A stretch of DNA of 64,000 nucleotides from Carettochelys insculpta (lineage: Eukaryota > Chordata > Testudines > Carettochelyidae): contig NC_134167.1 in NCBI RefSeq assembly GCF_033958435.1, positions 8,452,001 to 8,516,000 of the forward strand, read 5' to 3'. The position numbers and the translations under genes are program-made. The notes below the pieces were generated by a model, which searched no databases, was not told the DNA's origin, and worked only from the letters and a program-made list of their open reading frames with translations. Of this stretch, positions 48,601 to 60,600 are shown piece after piece (positions within the stretch are counted from its first letter, which is position 1; each line of letters begins with the position of its first letter).

Positions 48601-51600
48601 GTCATGTTCTTGGGTGCCTCTGTGGGGAGCCTGAAACTGAGAAAGTCTTACCAGGGCAAGTGATTTGTATTTGGAAAGGAAGAGACCCCTCTTCCATGGA
48701 TTCCATCATCATCCCACTGTCCCCTTGGAGCAGATGGACACCAGCCCTGTACAGAGGTACCAGGACTTGGCTGTCCTTAAGAATGAGAGTTGTCATTGCT
48801 CAGGACAGGGACTTCCATCATTGGTCCTTGGTAACATCTGTTAGTCCGGGGTTTTAATCCGACCGGCACTTAAGAGTTTGTTTTAGTATGCATATTGCTG
48901 TGATTGCACGGGAAACACTTCATTGCCCTAACTTATACTGAAGTTCAGGGCATATGAGGGCTTGTCTGCACTAGCTCCCTACTTGGAAAGGAGCATGGAA
49001 AGTAGGGTGTTTGGAGTTTGTTAATGAAGTGCTGCGGTGCATGTGCAGCACTTCATTAAGCAAATTCCCCCCTGCGGCAACTTCGAAGTGTTAAACTTTA
49101 CAGTGCTTGCTCGTGTCTAGCCACAGCTCACCCGCCGGTACTTAGAAGTGCCCGGGGTACTTCCAAGTCCCTTTACTCAAAATTTTGAGGAGTAAAGGGA
49201 CTTTGAAGTACTTCAAAGTTGCCGTGGGGGGAAGGGGCAGAAATTTGCTAAATGAAGTGCTACATATGCAGCTCAGCACTTCATTAGTAAACTCCCAACA
49301 CCCTCCTTGCCATTCTCCCTTCGAAGTAGGGAGCTAGTGTAGACAAGCCCTGAGACTTCTATACGCAGGACAAAGCGGTGGATTTTCATCAAAGCAGTTA
49401 TTTGCTGGTCAGAACAAAAAACCTGGATGGTTGGAGATCCCAGTGGAATGAATTTGACCAGTGTGGTTTAAATTTGGAAATGTGTTTTGCACAACCCACT
49501 ATCTTTCAATCTCTCATTTTCTGGGCGAACTTCTATTGTTGTAACTGTCAAGAATTCTCACACAAAACCGTTCCTCCGCCCTCTTATGCCCACGATGACT
49601 GTAGATCTGTAATCGCCATGGTTACCGCAGTACCTAAGCTGGGGAGAATGCTTTTTCAAGCTGTCTCTTGCAGCTCCCGAGTACAGATATTTAAAATCTT
49701 TACTCATTTACTTAAAAAGGGCGAAATAAGCTTTGCAATGCATGCGAGAATGGGGGGTCTCACACCCAGTGAGTGAGGCGTGCCCCTCCTGCCCTTCTGA
49801 ACAGCTTTCTGCAGACTGGCCTCCAAAGGATACCGAATGAGTGAGGCAGGTTATCCCCTCTCAGCTCCATCACTTGATGGGCTTCCCCTTAACTCTGACC
49901 CCGTTTGGACCCATCCACTGCACCAGTCTTGTGTCCCAGGGCTGGAGTGGCATGAAGAGATACAGGGCAGGAACTACCTGGGACAGCGCGCACAGCAGGA
50001 GGGAGTTCCTTCCCCTCAGACCCTCCACCTGCTCATCTCCACTGCACCCTTCAGGCCCACTGGGCCCCGCTTCTCCAGAGGTGGGGTGGGAGGGGCAGAG
50101 ACCACTTCCTGCTGCCATGGAGAAGTGTGGCTCATCAGGCCAAGAAGGCACCATGTGGCAGAGCGAAGCAGAACAGGCTGCCTGCTGGTGCCATGTTGGG
50201 AGTGCAAGTGGGCTGGGGGGAGGCGACCTCCTGCTGGTGCTGCCACAGGGAATCCTCCCCCTCCCATCCCATCCATAGGACAGTTGGGGTGGTACGGGGC
50301 CTGGGCCAGCTGTCCCACCTCATCCAGTGGGCGGGGCAGCTCTGGCTAGATAACCTATGAAGTTCCCATCCAGTCCTACCTGTCTCTGATTCCGTGTTAC
50401 GCTGTATGGAGATCGACCTATCTCCTAGAGCTGGGAGGGACCTCGAGAGGTCATCGAGTCCAGTCCCCTGCCCTCACGGCAGGACCTCGCACCTCTCCTC
50501 ACAATTTTTTTTAAATCTATTTGCCCCAAACCCCTAAATCGCCCCCTCCAGGATTGGGTTTACAAGGCCGATGCTCAAACCACTGAGCTGTCCCTCCCAT
50601 CCGAAGGGTCCCAAAGCGTACCCCAGAGCTTGCAGAACACATGGATCTGCAAGCGAAGCCTGCTGCAAAACAAGAGAAGCTGGGGATCTCACTTTAAAGT
50701 GTACTGGTGCAGTACCTGGTGCAGTTTGTCTGGGGTGCTGCAGGGCCCTGCTCACTGCAGTATCTGAGCACCTCGTGGTATTAAAGGCTTGTATCCCCCC
50801 AGCATGAAAGTGGGAGGGAGGTGTCATTCATCCCCATTGTACAGGTGCAGGAGCTGGGTGCAGGACAGATTGATTTGCCCAAGGTCACACAGGCAGGAGT
50901 TGGATTTTGGTGTGTTGAGTCTCTGGGTATATCTACACTTACCGGAAGATCGATGCACTGGAGTTCAATCTTCCGGGGTTTGATTTAGCATGCCTGGTGG
51001 TGCCGTGCTAAATCGAATGATCAGGGCTCCACTGTCAAAGCTGGTACTCCTGGCAGTCATGAGGAATAAGTGAAGTTGATGGGAGTGTTTATCCCATCAA
51101 TCTCCTGCTGTGGGGATGGCAGGACAAATCGGTCTAGGATATGTCGACTCCAGCTGCACAATTCACTTGTGTATCTTAAATCAGTTTTTCCCCCAGTATA
51201 GACCTGGCCTCAAGCCAGCAGCCTCAACCAGTGTTGGTACGGTTTGGCACCCATATCCACATGGAGCTGCTGCTTAGTCTTCCAGGGACTTTGCCAGCTC
51301 CTTAGGAAAGCAGGTGCTCGTAGCTGCTCCTTTGCTGCTGTCAGGGTCTGTCCTGGGCAGGCACATCTCTGTTTGAGGAAAGCAGACAATCCGTGTGTTG
51401 ACCCAACTTCTTCCACGTAAGGACACGAACCTAGCAGAGCCTGAAATGCTGTGGGCAGGGAGCCTCAGGGAGCTGGGAGAGATGGCCGTAAACTCCTCTA
51501 TTCCAGCAACTCTTGGTCCTATTGGGAACCGAGAAGCGGGTGGGCACAAGCCCGCCCATAGCTATAAGATCCCCCTATGGAGATTGGGGGGCAGGATTCA

Positions 51601-54600
51601 GTGGGCTTAGGAACCCAAATAATTATGGGAGACAACTGAAAAGAAAACAGAGATACTGGTGGAGATCATAAGATTAAAACGATGGCGCTAAAAGGGGACA
51701 CCACACAGGGACCCCGGACTGGTCCCCAAAGGCACTGAGACGGTAGGCACCATCCGGAGGATCTCTGCCCGGATGCATGAACGGAGCAAGGAATGGCAGT
51801 AAGCCCCACAGTCACAGTTTCCCTCCTTAGCCCAGCCTCCTCTTCCTGGTTCTGTAAAGGGCCATCTGGGCCATAGCCAGGAGGAGGTTGCCGAGGAAGT
51901 CCTGCGACTTTGTGGGGCTATGAATGGGGTGTTCAAGGATCAGGAGGTGTGGGGAGAAGTGCGGCCAGAACCTCAACAGGCGGTTTGGAAGGAGCCTGAA
52001 GAGCGGCTGTAACTTGGTGCACTCAGCATGGGTGTGTCCCAGGGGTCTCCCTCACCTCACAAAAGGAACATGTGTTGGGGACGGGTGAACCAGGCCAAGT
52101 GCATGTCCATACTCACCAAGCCATGGAGGAGCTGGTGTCGCTATAGCGACTCTAGATGCTGAGGTGGTAATCTCATTCTCCAGCCAGCTATAACAACTTG
52201 TTCCCTGTGTTTTAGGGTTTGAAAAAGAGGCGTCCAAACAGGTGAAGGAAGGGCCCGGCAGCACCCTGGTAAGTGCAGCTTCACCTTTACTCAAACCTCC
52301 TGCAGCTTCCCCTGTGCCCGTGTTCTCCCTGTGAAACAGTGTGGTTCACTATGAGCCTGGTTCTTCAGCCCTTATTGACATTCCTTGACCAGAGCAGGGC
52401 TGTTGGTGTGAGTAAGAACTGCTCTTTGTAAGAGCTGAGCCTCAGCCAGCGTATTGAGATACTTGCATGGATGGTGAGAGGAAGAGACTGTGCTGAATGT
52501 AGTAAGGGATCACCCCAAACCCTACTCCCCACCAGCTGCTAATGCCATACCTAATGCAACCCCGATACAGGCCTGAATCCCGCAGGGGGCTGCAGAACTG
52601 GCTGAGTGGCTTCTGGGTCAGACTCATGGTCAAGAAAGCTGCTTTAGGAGCAAATGCATTTAGCATTGTGAACTGGGGATTTGTCAATCAATCCCCGTTT
52701 CACGGCAGCCCCCGAAGTGAAACAAGAACTCTTTGGAGAGCAGCTTTCCATCTGCACATGCAGCCCAATGCTTTTCCTGGCAGGCAGAGGGGTTGATGCT
52801 GGGATAGTCAGGGGCTGGGCACAGGAAAGGGTGTTTGAACCGTCAGGAGGAAGACAGTACTTCATACACCCACAGATCCCAGGGTCAGGAATGGTGAGAG
52901 CATCTGAGCCGCACGTGGCCAGGAGGGAGCGGACAAGTGGATGTTTGTGGCCCCCAGAGTCAGCTGGGCAGCGGAGACAGACATAGATGCTGTGGGAGCA
53001 TTTTTAAGGTGCCCAAATGTGCATCTTTAATGCCTGGAGGAGAATCAGAGAATGGAGCTGAGGCCTGTGGCACGAGACAGCAGCTTGCTCTCCCATGGAA
53101 TCCAGCAGGCAAAGAGCAGGCACTGCAGCCCGCTAGTTGCACTACCTCCCCTCAGGGACAGAAGGTGTCTGAGAGGGGCTGCTGGCACTGACAGCTGCTG
53201 CCTTTGCCTGCAGACCATCTCTGTGTCCTTACCAGCTGCCTTCTCCCGGCCACGTGCTTGGGCAGATTGGCGTGAGGTGTGGTGGACTCTGTGAGACAGG
53301 CAGGGTAATCCTCTCAGTTAGATTCACATAGCAAGCGGCTCTTTTAAAGGCTGCTGGAGGTGCCCTTCAGTGCAGAGCCAGTCTGCTCCCCCACTGTTGT
53401 TATGCGCAGCTGCGAGGAGCTGCACGCACTCTTCCCTCTGCTGGCCAATGCACAGAATTGAAGTCCAAGTGAAGTCTTGGACAGGCCTGAAACTGGCTGC
53501 TGTGGTGTCTGCTACGGGGGCTGACAGGAAGAGGTTGAAAATATACCCAGGAAATTACTTGAGTAAAAATGCAGCTGCTTTCACTTCTGGATGCTTGAGT
53601 ACAATCAAGATGTGACGTGTGTACTTTCACTCAAGTAGTTTTCCAGAGGGATGCCATTGATTTGTACTTAATTACACCCTCACCCCCAAGCAGCTGTACT
53701 TTTACTCAGGTAACTTTTTGGGTACTTTTTCCACCTCTGCAGATGGGGGATGGGAGAAAGCAGGAAAAGCAGGACACAGAAAACACTGCCTGATGTAGTG
53801 AATAAATATCCTATCTCGCTCTCTCTCTCTCTCTGGAATCGCGATGGGGAAAGGAGTTCTCATGCCTTCCTCCCCAAAGTAGACTTCTGCAAGCTAACTC
53901 AGTCGCTCCCTCCCTACCACAAGGATGGTGGATGCTAAAATAGGAAGGAGATAAACCAGTCCTGTTGATGGAGAGGAACACCTGGTACTCCCATCAGTTG
54001 CTCTGGGTCCTGCTTGCTCCACTTCGTGCACCGAGGCACTGCTGGGAGCCAGGCAGCGGGTCAGAGCAGCTGTGAGCAGGGTGGCAATAAAATCTCTTCC
54101 CTGCTGCAGCAGAGCTGTGGGCAAGGGGACATGCAATGCCAGCTCAGCCCTACGCAGCTGGAGGGGTTAGGAGAGGAAAGTGGCCGGCCAACGACAATGA
54201 GATTAACCACAGCAGCCAGCTCAGCTTCCCTGGGATAGATTTAACTACCTAAGCTGCCCAAGGACATTAGTAAAGCACACCAAGGGGAAGGTACCTGCAT
54301 TCTGCAGGGAGGCCCAGTGCAGGACTCCAGAGCCGTGCAGCTCTGGGGTGGACATGGGCATGCAAGACTCAGGCATATTGGGTACTGAGACCTTCAGCTG
54401 AGCCAGACAAGTGGTGGGCAGCATCCAGTGCAGCTTGTTTCCTCCTTGGAACTGGGAGCTTGGAAGGAAGTGGGAGAGGCTGACTGGGGAAGGGAACAGG
54501 GGGATTGTTACTTGCCGAGTGCTATGGGGCACGTGCCCTAGTGTAGGATGTTGCCAGGGAGTCTCCATTCTACATCCAAGGCTGTTACTGCCAAGAGCGG

Positions 54601-57600
54601 GAGCGCCTCTGTGGATGCACTGCGTGGCCGTGGGTAGAGACTGCATAAAGAGAGACTTTTCCACAGCACTTGCCTGGTGTCCAAGAACACTTATGCTGAG
54701 CAGTCGATCCCCCTTGGCTGGGCTGTACTCACCCATCTGCCACAGTGCGGCTTCAGAAAAACTCCCCCTCCGCCCCCCCCGACCTCCAAACAAACACAAC
54801 TCTGCATCGCGCTGGGGGCTGTATAACACTAGAACTTACTGCACAAACTCTGCCTAGCAACTCTGGACAGCACATCTCAGTGTATGGCCTGGTGGCCAGC
54901 CGTCCAGGAGATCACAGGAACAGGGGGCGGAGCCCGGATTAGTGGGATAAAATTAAGAAAAGGAAATTTTGAGAGACTAGGTATTGGGCAAGAATTTCTA
55001 ATGGCAAGATCTGTCAGGCTGCAGGGGAAGCTCCCAAGAGATGGGACATGGGAGACATTTAGAGCTCGACTGGCTGCGGCACTAGAGAATAGACCCATCG
55101 GGGTGCAGCATATGAGGCCTTTTCTAAATGAATTTGGGTTTTGATTTACTTAAAGATTCAAGTAAGAGGAGCTGGGTTCTGAGTGGAGAAGTTACAGGGT
55201 AGCACTCATGTGACTTTGCTCATTAGTGTTATGACTAGCAGGGGAAATCTGGGAACAGAGGAGTGACTAGTTAATTAACAGGGGAAATCTGGGAACAGAG
55301 GAGTGACTAGTTAATTAACAGGGGAAATCTGGGAAAGGTGCATTAACTAGTTAACCGAGGAAGTCCTGGAACAGGTGCATAGGTTAGTTAATGGGAAATC
55401 TGGAAATGGTGCATTGATTCCATTCCAGGATGCTAGATTGTGAGGTTCTCCCTGAAAAGAGACATCCTCCAGGTTTTCATAGGGTGTGTCCCATATGAAG
55501 CTGCTTTGAGTAGTTGGTCAGAGAATATGCAGTAAGTGTTCCAGAGAAGGCAGACTGTAATGGCTCTAGGCAATGAGGGAGGATGTTAAATACCCCACTG
55601 GCCCCTTGCTCCAAGAGGAGGTTGCCTGCCACTGCAGCACATGCTAATGCAGAGGGAAGGGGAAAGTGACGTATGTCTAAGCAGAGACTAAGCAAAGGGA
55701 TCAGCCGAATGGCCGATCTGCAGAACGAGTAAGTGAACACCGCTCAGCGCATAAGGGCTGCCTGAGGCTGGAACCACGTGAAACCCAGCGAGACAACCCA
55801 GGCTGAGCAAACATCTATATGCCTGCTGCGGGTGAATCCCCCACGAAATGGGAGGTGACTGATACAGATCGAGGCTGCTGCAATTAACAACACTTAGCAA
55901 AACTCACAGTGCCTGGAGCAGTTTCCAGTCAGTAGCAGCATGGGGCATGTAGCAAAGGGAGCATGGTGGTGTTCTGAGCTCTGGCAGCATCTTTGTTAGA
56001 AGCTGTCTGATGCTCTGGGCCCTGGGAAATCTGCTTTTTGTTGTTTCTTAATTTGGTTTAAATCAAGCATCCTCTTCAGGACTCAGAGGTATTGGATTCC
56101 TAGTGGCTGGTAGCCTAGAGCAGTGATTCCTCTAATTTGTGGATGGAATAAATTTTGTTATCTACTCTGAGGCATGAGCAGATGTGCACCACCAGAAGAA
56201 ACAATGCCGCCCACTGTGGGCACTCTGCTGATCAGCCGGGCAGCACCTGAATCTATCCTGGGCAGTCGCCCAGGGGCTCCGCTTGCAGGGAGCACTGGTC
56301 TGAAGACAGGTGCAAGACTGACTTGGACAGGACTTCAAGCCTCTCCCCAGAGTTGTATCAGCAAGAGACTCCCCTTGAGCCATGTTTTCCTTTCACTGTG
56401 CACACATCCTGTGAGTTCCTGCTCCTCCTACACTATGTGTGCAAGTGAGGCCACCCCCGTTGGGTGCAGTGGAAGTGTGTGCAAGTCCGCAGCTGCCCTT
56501 GCAAGTGACATTGGAGGCAACCACGCCTCCAGCCCCAGCTGAGGGTGGAATTCACTCAATACACAAAGAGACCGGAAGGGCCCTGAGCAAGACAGGAGTG
56601 ATGAGGTTTGCACCCAGGCCAGATGCTGCACCATTTGCTTCCCATCAGATAGACCTTGCTCTCCATGTGCAAATACAGGATGGGTAGGTGCCTGGAGGAC
56701 GGGCTTTAGAATTTGAAGACACTGCCCCCCCCCCGCCATGAAGGCAGCTGGGCAGAAAAGCTTCCCATTAACTGTATCACGAAGCTGTAATTCTTGTCGC
56801 CGCAGGGCAGTTCTGGACTGAGCTCAAAGGACAGGACCACAGTGACTGGAGGGAGTGGCAGTGAAAGTCCTCTGGAAAGCATTTGCCTCAGTGAATCCGA
56901 CAAAACGGCCGTACTCACTTTAATACGAGAAGAGGTAATGGTGCCCCAGCAGACTGTGCACATGCTGCACAGGAATTCGTCCAGGCAGCATCATATAGAT
57001 GTGAAACGAAACCCTGGGGCCTGTAGGGACTACCACATCCTAATAAAAGCCCCTGCTTCTCCACCGGCATATCCAGCACGTGGGAATTAACCTCCAGAGA
57101 TGTGTGTGTGACCTTCTCAGGGGACACAGTGGAGCAGGGGCTGGATGATTCATAGAGTTTAAGGCTAGAAGGAACACTAGGTCTCATCTGACCTCCAGCA
57201 TAGAACAGGCCATTAAAATCTCACCCCATTCCACTGTCTTACGCCCAGATTATTGTGCCTGGCTGACACACACTTTCCTGAAATGCACGCAGTCAGGATT
57301 TTACATCACCAAGCGCCCCACCTCTGGGTGGTTTGTAAATCTTTGCAGTTTGTAAATCCTTGCAGTTTGTAATGTTTTGGTTCCTCTTTGGTACCCTTCT
57401 GCTCTCGGGCCAACAATTCTCCTAGCGTGCAGAAGGCGTCTGCCAGGAAGATAGCAGCAGATTGCCCTACACGCATCATTCCATTGTCTTGTGACTAAAG
57501 CCAAGACTCCAAAGGAGGTAGAGTTTTGTGGCAATGAATGTATCTAAGATCTGCACGGGTCATTTACTGTGGAAACCCCAGTGCTGATGTGCAGACACAG

Positions 57601-60600
57601 GCACTGGGGCAAGCCTCAAGCTCGCTATGTAACATGTATACTTCAAGTGACATAAGCATGTCATTTTTAGTAGAGGCCTCATGGCCATCTGCAATTCGCT
57701 GCACTGAGCATTTTGAGCGGGCCCTGGAAGCTAGGTTAAATCTTTGCCCCTTGCTGTCTTCTGTTCATATCAACCCATTAGCATTTTGTACTGCTAGTTG
57801 TTGGACTTAATGCCGCTGACTGCACTTCCCAATTCACACAACACAAGCTCAGCCCAGACCCTCGAAGCTAGCCCATGTATGCTTGGAGATGGGCAGTTAG
57901 CATTTGCATTTTGTTTCCATTACCACGTAGATAATCACGAAGGAGATCGAAGCAAATGAGTGGAAAAAGAAATATGAAGAGAGCCGACAAGAAGTTTTGG
58001 AAATGAGGTACAAATCTGCAGTGGGGTCTGGGCTCTTACATGGTCATCCTCCACATTCTCCTCTAGTAATTCTGCACAGACCAACCCCTGTCTGACACTC
58101 GGGGGACTTGCCAGGCAGTCCCTGGGGTACAGTGAAGCAACACTGTTGATTTTGGAAAGCTGAATTGCTTGGTACTGAAATGCCACTCTTCCTTTGTGAC
58201 TTGCCTGGTTTATTTCACTCTGGTGGCAATAAAATAACGTGGGTGGGAAGACTCAGGGTGGGACGTTACCAGATGTGAGCTCATTGCTCTCCGACTCTAA
58301 CAAGTCTGCCATTTTCTTTGCCACAAAAGTGAAATCCCATTAACTGTGCCTGTTGTAGAATCCTAGGGTTGGAAGGGACCTCAGAAGGTCACTGAGTCCA
58401 GCCCCCTGCCCAAAGCAGGATCAACCCCATCTAAATCATCTCAGTCAGAACTCTGTCAAGCTGGGACTTAATAACCTCTAGGGATGGAGAGTCTACCACC
58501 TCCCTAGGCAACGCATTCCAGTGCTTCACCACCCTTCTGATGAAGCAGTTTTTCCTAATATCCAACTTAGACCTTCCCCAGTGTAATGTAAGAGCCCTGG
58601 GGAAGGTGAGGGCAGGCAGTGGAAACTGATGTGACTGGAGAGGGGATAAGGCGATTGAGAGGAATCAGAACGACAGACTATTTTTTTCAGTGGCTATCGG
58701 TGTTCCCTCTGATTTTTTTTCCATGCATGGATGGAATAAATTCTGTTATGTGCACCCAGTCACATGCAGATGTGTATCACTAATAGAAACACATGCTGCC
58801 CACCGTGGGTGGCATTGGGGCTCTGCTAACAGCTGGGTGACACCTGAATCTCTCCTAGGTGTCTGTCCAAGCACTCAGCTTACAGGGAACACCGGTGGCT
58901 TTACATATCGTTTCATACTGTGCACACAGGCTGCCTCTGGACCTGGCTTGTGTCATTTTGTTTCCCAGACCTTTGTCACCATCAGAGCTCCGCACAGATA
59001 CAAACAAAAACCCAGTCAGCCTGTAAATGTCCACTGTCTCCTTTCGTTCCAGGAAGATCGTGGCTGAATATGAAAAGACCATCGCCCAGATGATAGGTGA
59101 GGTCCCTCTGGGCGGCCGGCTGTCACTAGCAGTAGGAAACATGTGGCCTGGGGGATGGCTGGTGGGATGCTGATCACAATAACAAAACAGCATCAAAAAA
59201 GAAATGGGCCCAGTTTCATCAGCTTCTCCAAATCCATTGCCCATCTGCTGTTACAACCAGGACTGGGCCCTGTATGGAGCTTGCAGCAGAAGCACTTGCT
59301 TCCAGTCCATTACCAGCTTCTGTCTGTCCTTACAAATGACTGTGGGGTTTCCAAATGGGAGAATCCATGTGTTTCCACAGCCCTGATGCACCTCTCCTTT
59401 AGACCTCCTCCCCCAGCTGGCTTTGCCCTGTGAGGGTGTGTCATCCAGCCAAGGTGGGCCAACGGAGGCTCCTCAGTAAGAACTCAGTGGGTGGGGATTG
59501 CTCCAGGGAAGACAACTGTGGTTTCATCCCTGTTTGCTCCTGAGCATCCCTCCTGCATGGACGCCAAGCCTGTCCCATGGCAGTGTGGAGCTATAAGCAC
59601 TGGTCCATTGCTCATTCCAGAAAAAGAGAATTTTGATGTACATACAATTTCCTCCTAATTCACAGAAGATGAACAGAGGACAAACATGGCCTCCCAGAAG
59701 AGTGTCCAGCAGCTCACGATGGAAAAGGAACAGGCCATGGCAGACCTGAACTCCGTAGAAAGGTCCCTGTCGGATCTGTTTAGGAGATACGAGAACCTGA
59801 AGGGCGTTCTGGAAGGGTTTAAGAAGGTCCTTTATTCTCTCTGGAGATTTGCTTTCTTCTGCCTTGTTGTGTCTGCTGTGCTGCCTTTGTGATGCCCTGG
59901 TTTGTGTTCTCTGTTTAATGGGCCATACAAGCACACAGGATATTGCTCTTTCTTCTCCAGTACAGTTCTGATCACTTTATCTCCCCAACACCACATTATC
60001 AGAGTGGTGTAAGAAGGCCTTAGCATACATGAGCAATCTGTAGGAAGAATAAAACATATTGGCTATGTCTATGCTGCAGAGATCGTTTGAAAGAAGCTCT
60101 TCCGGAAGATCTGTTCCAAAAGAGCTTCTTTCAAAAGAGGGCATCCACGCACAAAAAAAGTGCATCAAAAGAGTGATCCGCTCTTTCGAAAGAGAGCGTC
60201 CACACAGGCCCCGCTCATTCGAAAGAACGGGCCGGGGATCAAAAATGAATTGTTCTTTCGAAAGAAGGGCCCCTGTGGAGCGTCTACACATAATTTCTTC
60301 CAGAAGAAGCTTTCAAAAGGGGATACTCTTCCTGCAATGGGAAAGGAAGAGTAATTTCGAAAGGAGCACCGTGTTCTTTCAAAAGAACACTTTTTGTGTG
60401 TAGACACCCATCGATTCTTTCAAAAGAGCTTGCTAGTGTAAACACAGCCACTTTGAGTTGGGAACAGCAGTTTCCGTTTGGTAGCTAGCATCCACACACG
60501 GTGGCATGTTCTCTCCACTGCAGATGAGTCACTGTGTGCTTTGCCATTTTGTTTTTCAGAATGAAGAAGCTTTGAAAAAATGTGCTCAGGATTACTTAGC

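Larger units (their letters stand above)
44361..52215 (+). other. TACC1 intron 5
   Basis: It contains three MITE copies (44769, 46389, 48113), a fold-back insertion (45521-45711) nested in another DNA element, an L2-like relic (about 45815-45990), a CR1-like tail (47565-47750), TGTCTACACT-ended elements (48959-49352, 50938-51212), a GC-rich dispersed repeat (about 49990-50360), a CR1 end (50411-50600) and a probable Tx1-type LINE end (51670-52150). Nothing was recognised in 46600-47560. Confidence 0.75.
52269..56805 (+). other. TACC1 intron 6
   Basis: The content recognised is a CT microsatellite (53815-53834), a CR1 remnant (54945-55110), a 40-bp tandem repeat (55231-55400) and one MITE (56121-56297). 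The rest, including 52270-53810, shows nothing I recognise. Confidence 0.75.
58008..59052 (+). other. TACC1 intron 8
   Basis: It contains a minus-strand CR1 3' end (58358-58600) and a complete MITE (58698-58894). Confidence 0.85.

Noticed and set aside
49378..49776. 132-codon plus-strand frame
   Set aside because: No recognisable family, no Kozak or splice support, and it starts at the edge of a DNA element.
54245..54829. 194-codon minus-strand frame in intron 6
   Set aside because: No domain, no similarity I recognise and no splice structure. The overlapping plus-strand frame is equally long, typical of chance.
55235..55400. CRISPR-like array
   Set aside because: Direct head-to-tail units without spacers, in a vertebrate intron, are an ordinary minisatellite.
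60059..60403. 114-codon frame rich in FERS motifs
   Set aside because: It is a reading of TTCGAAAGA repeats of the palindromic DNA element.
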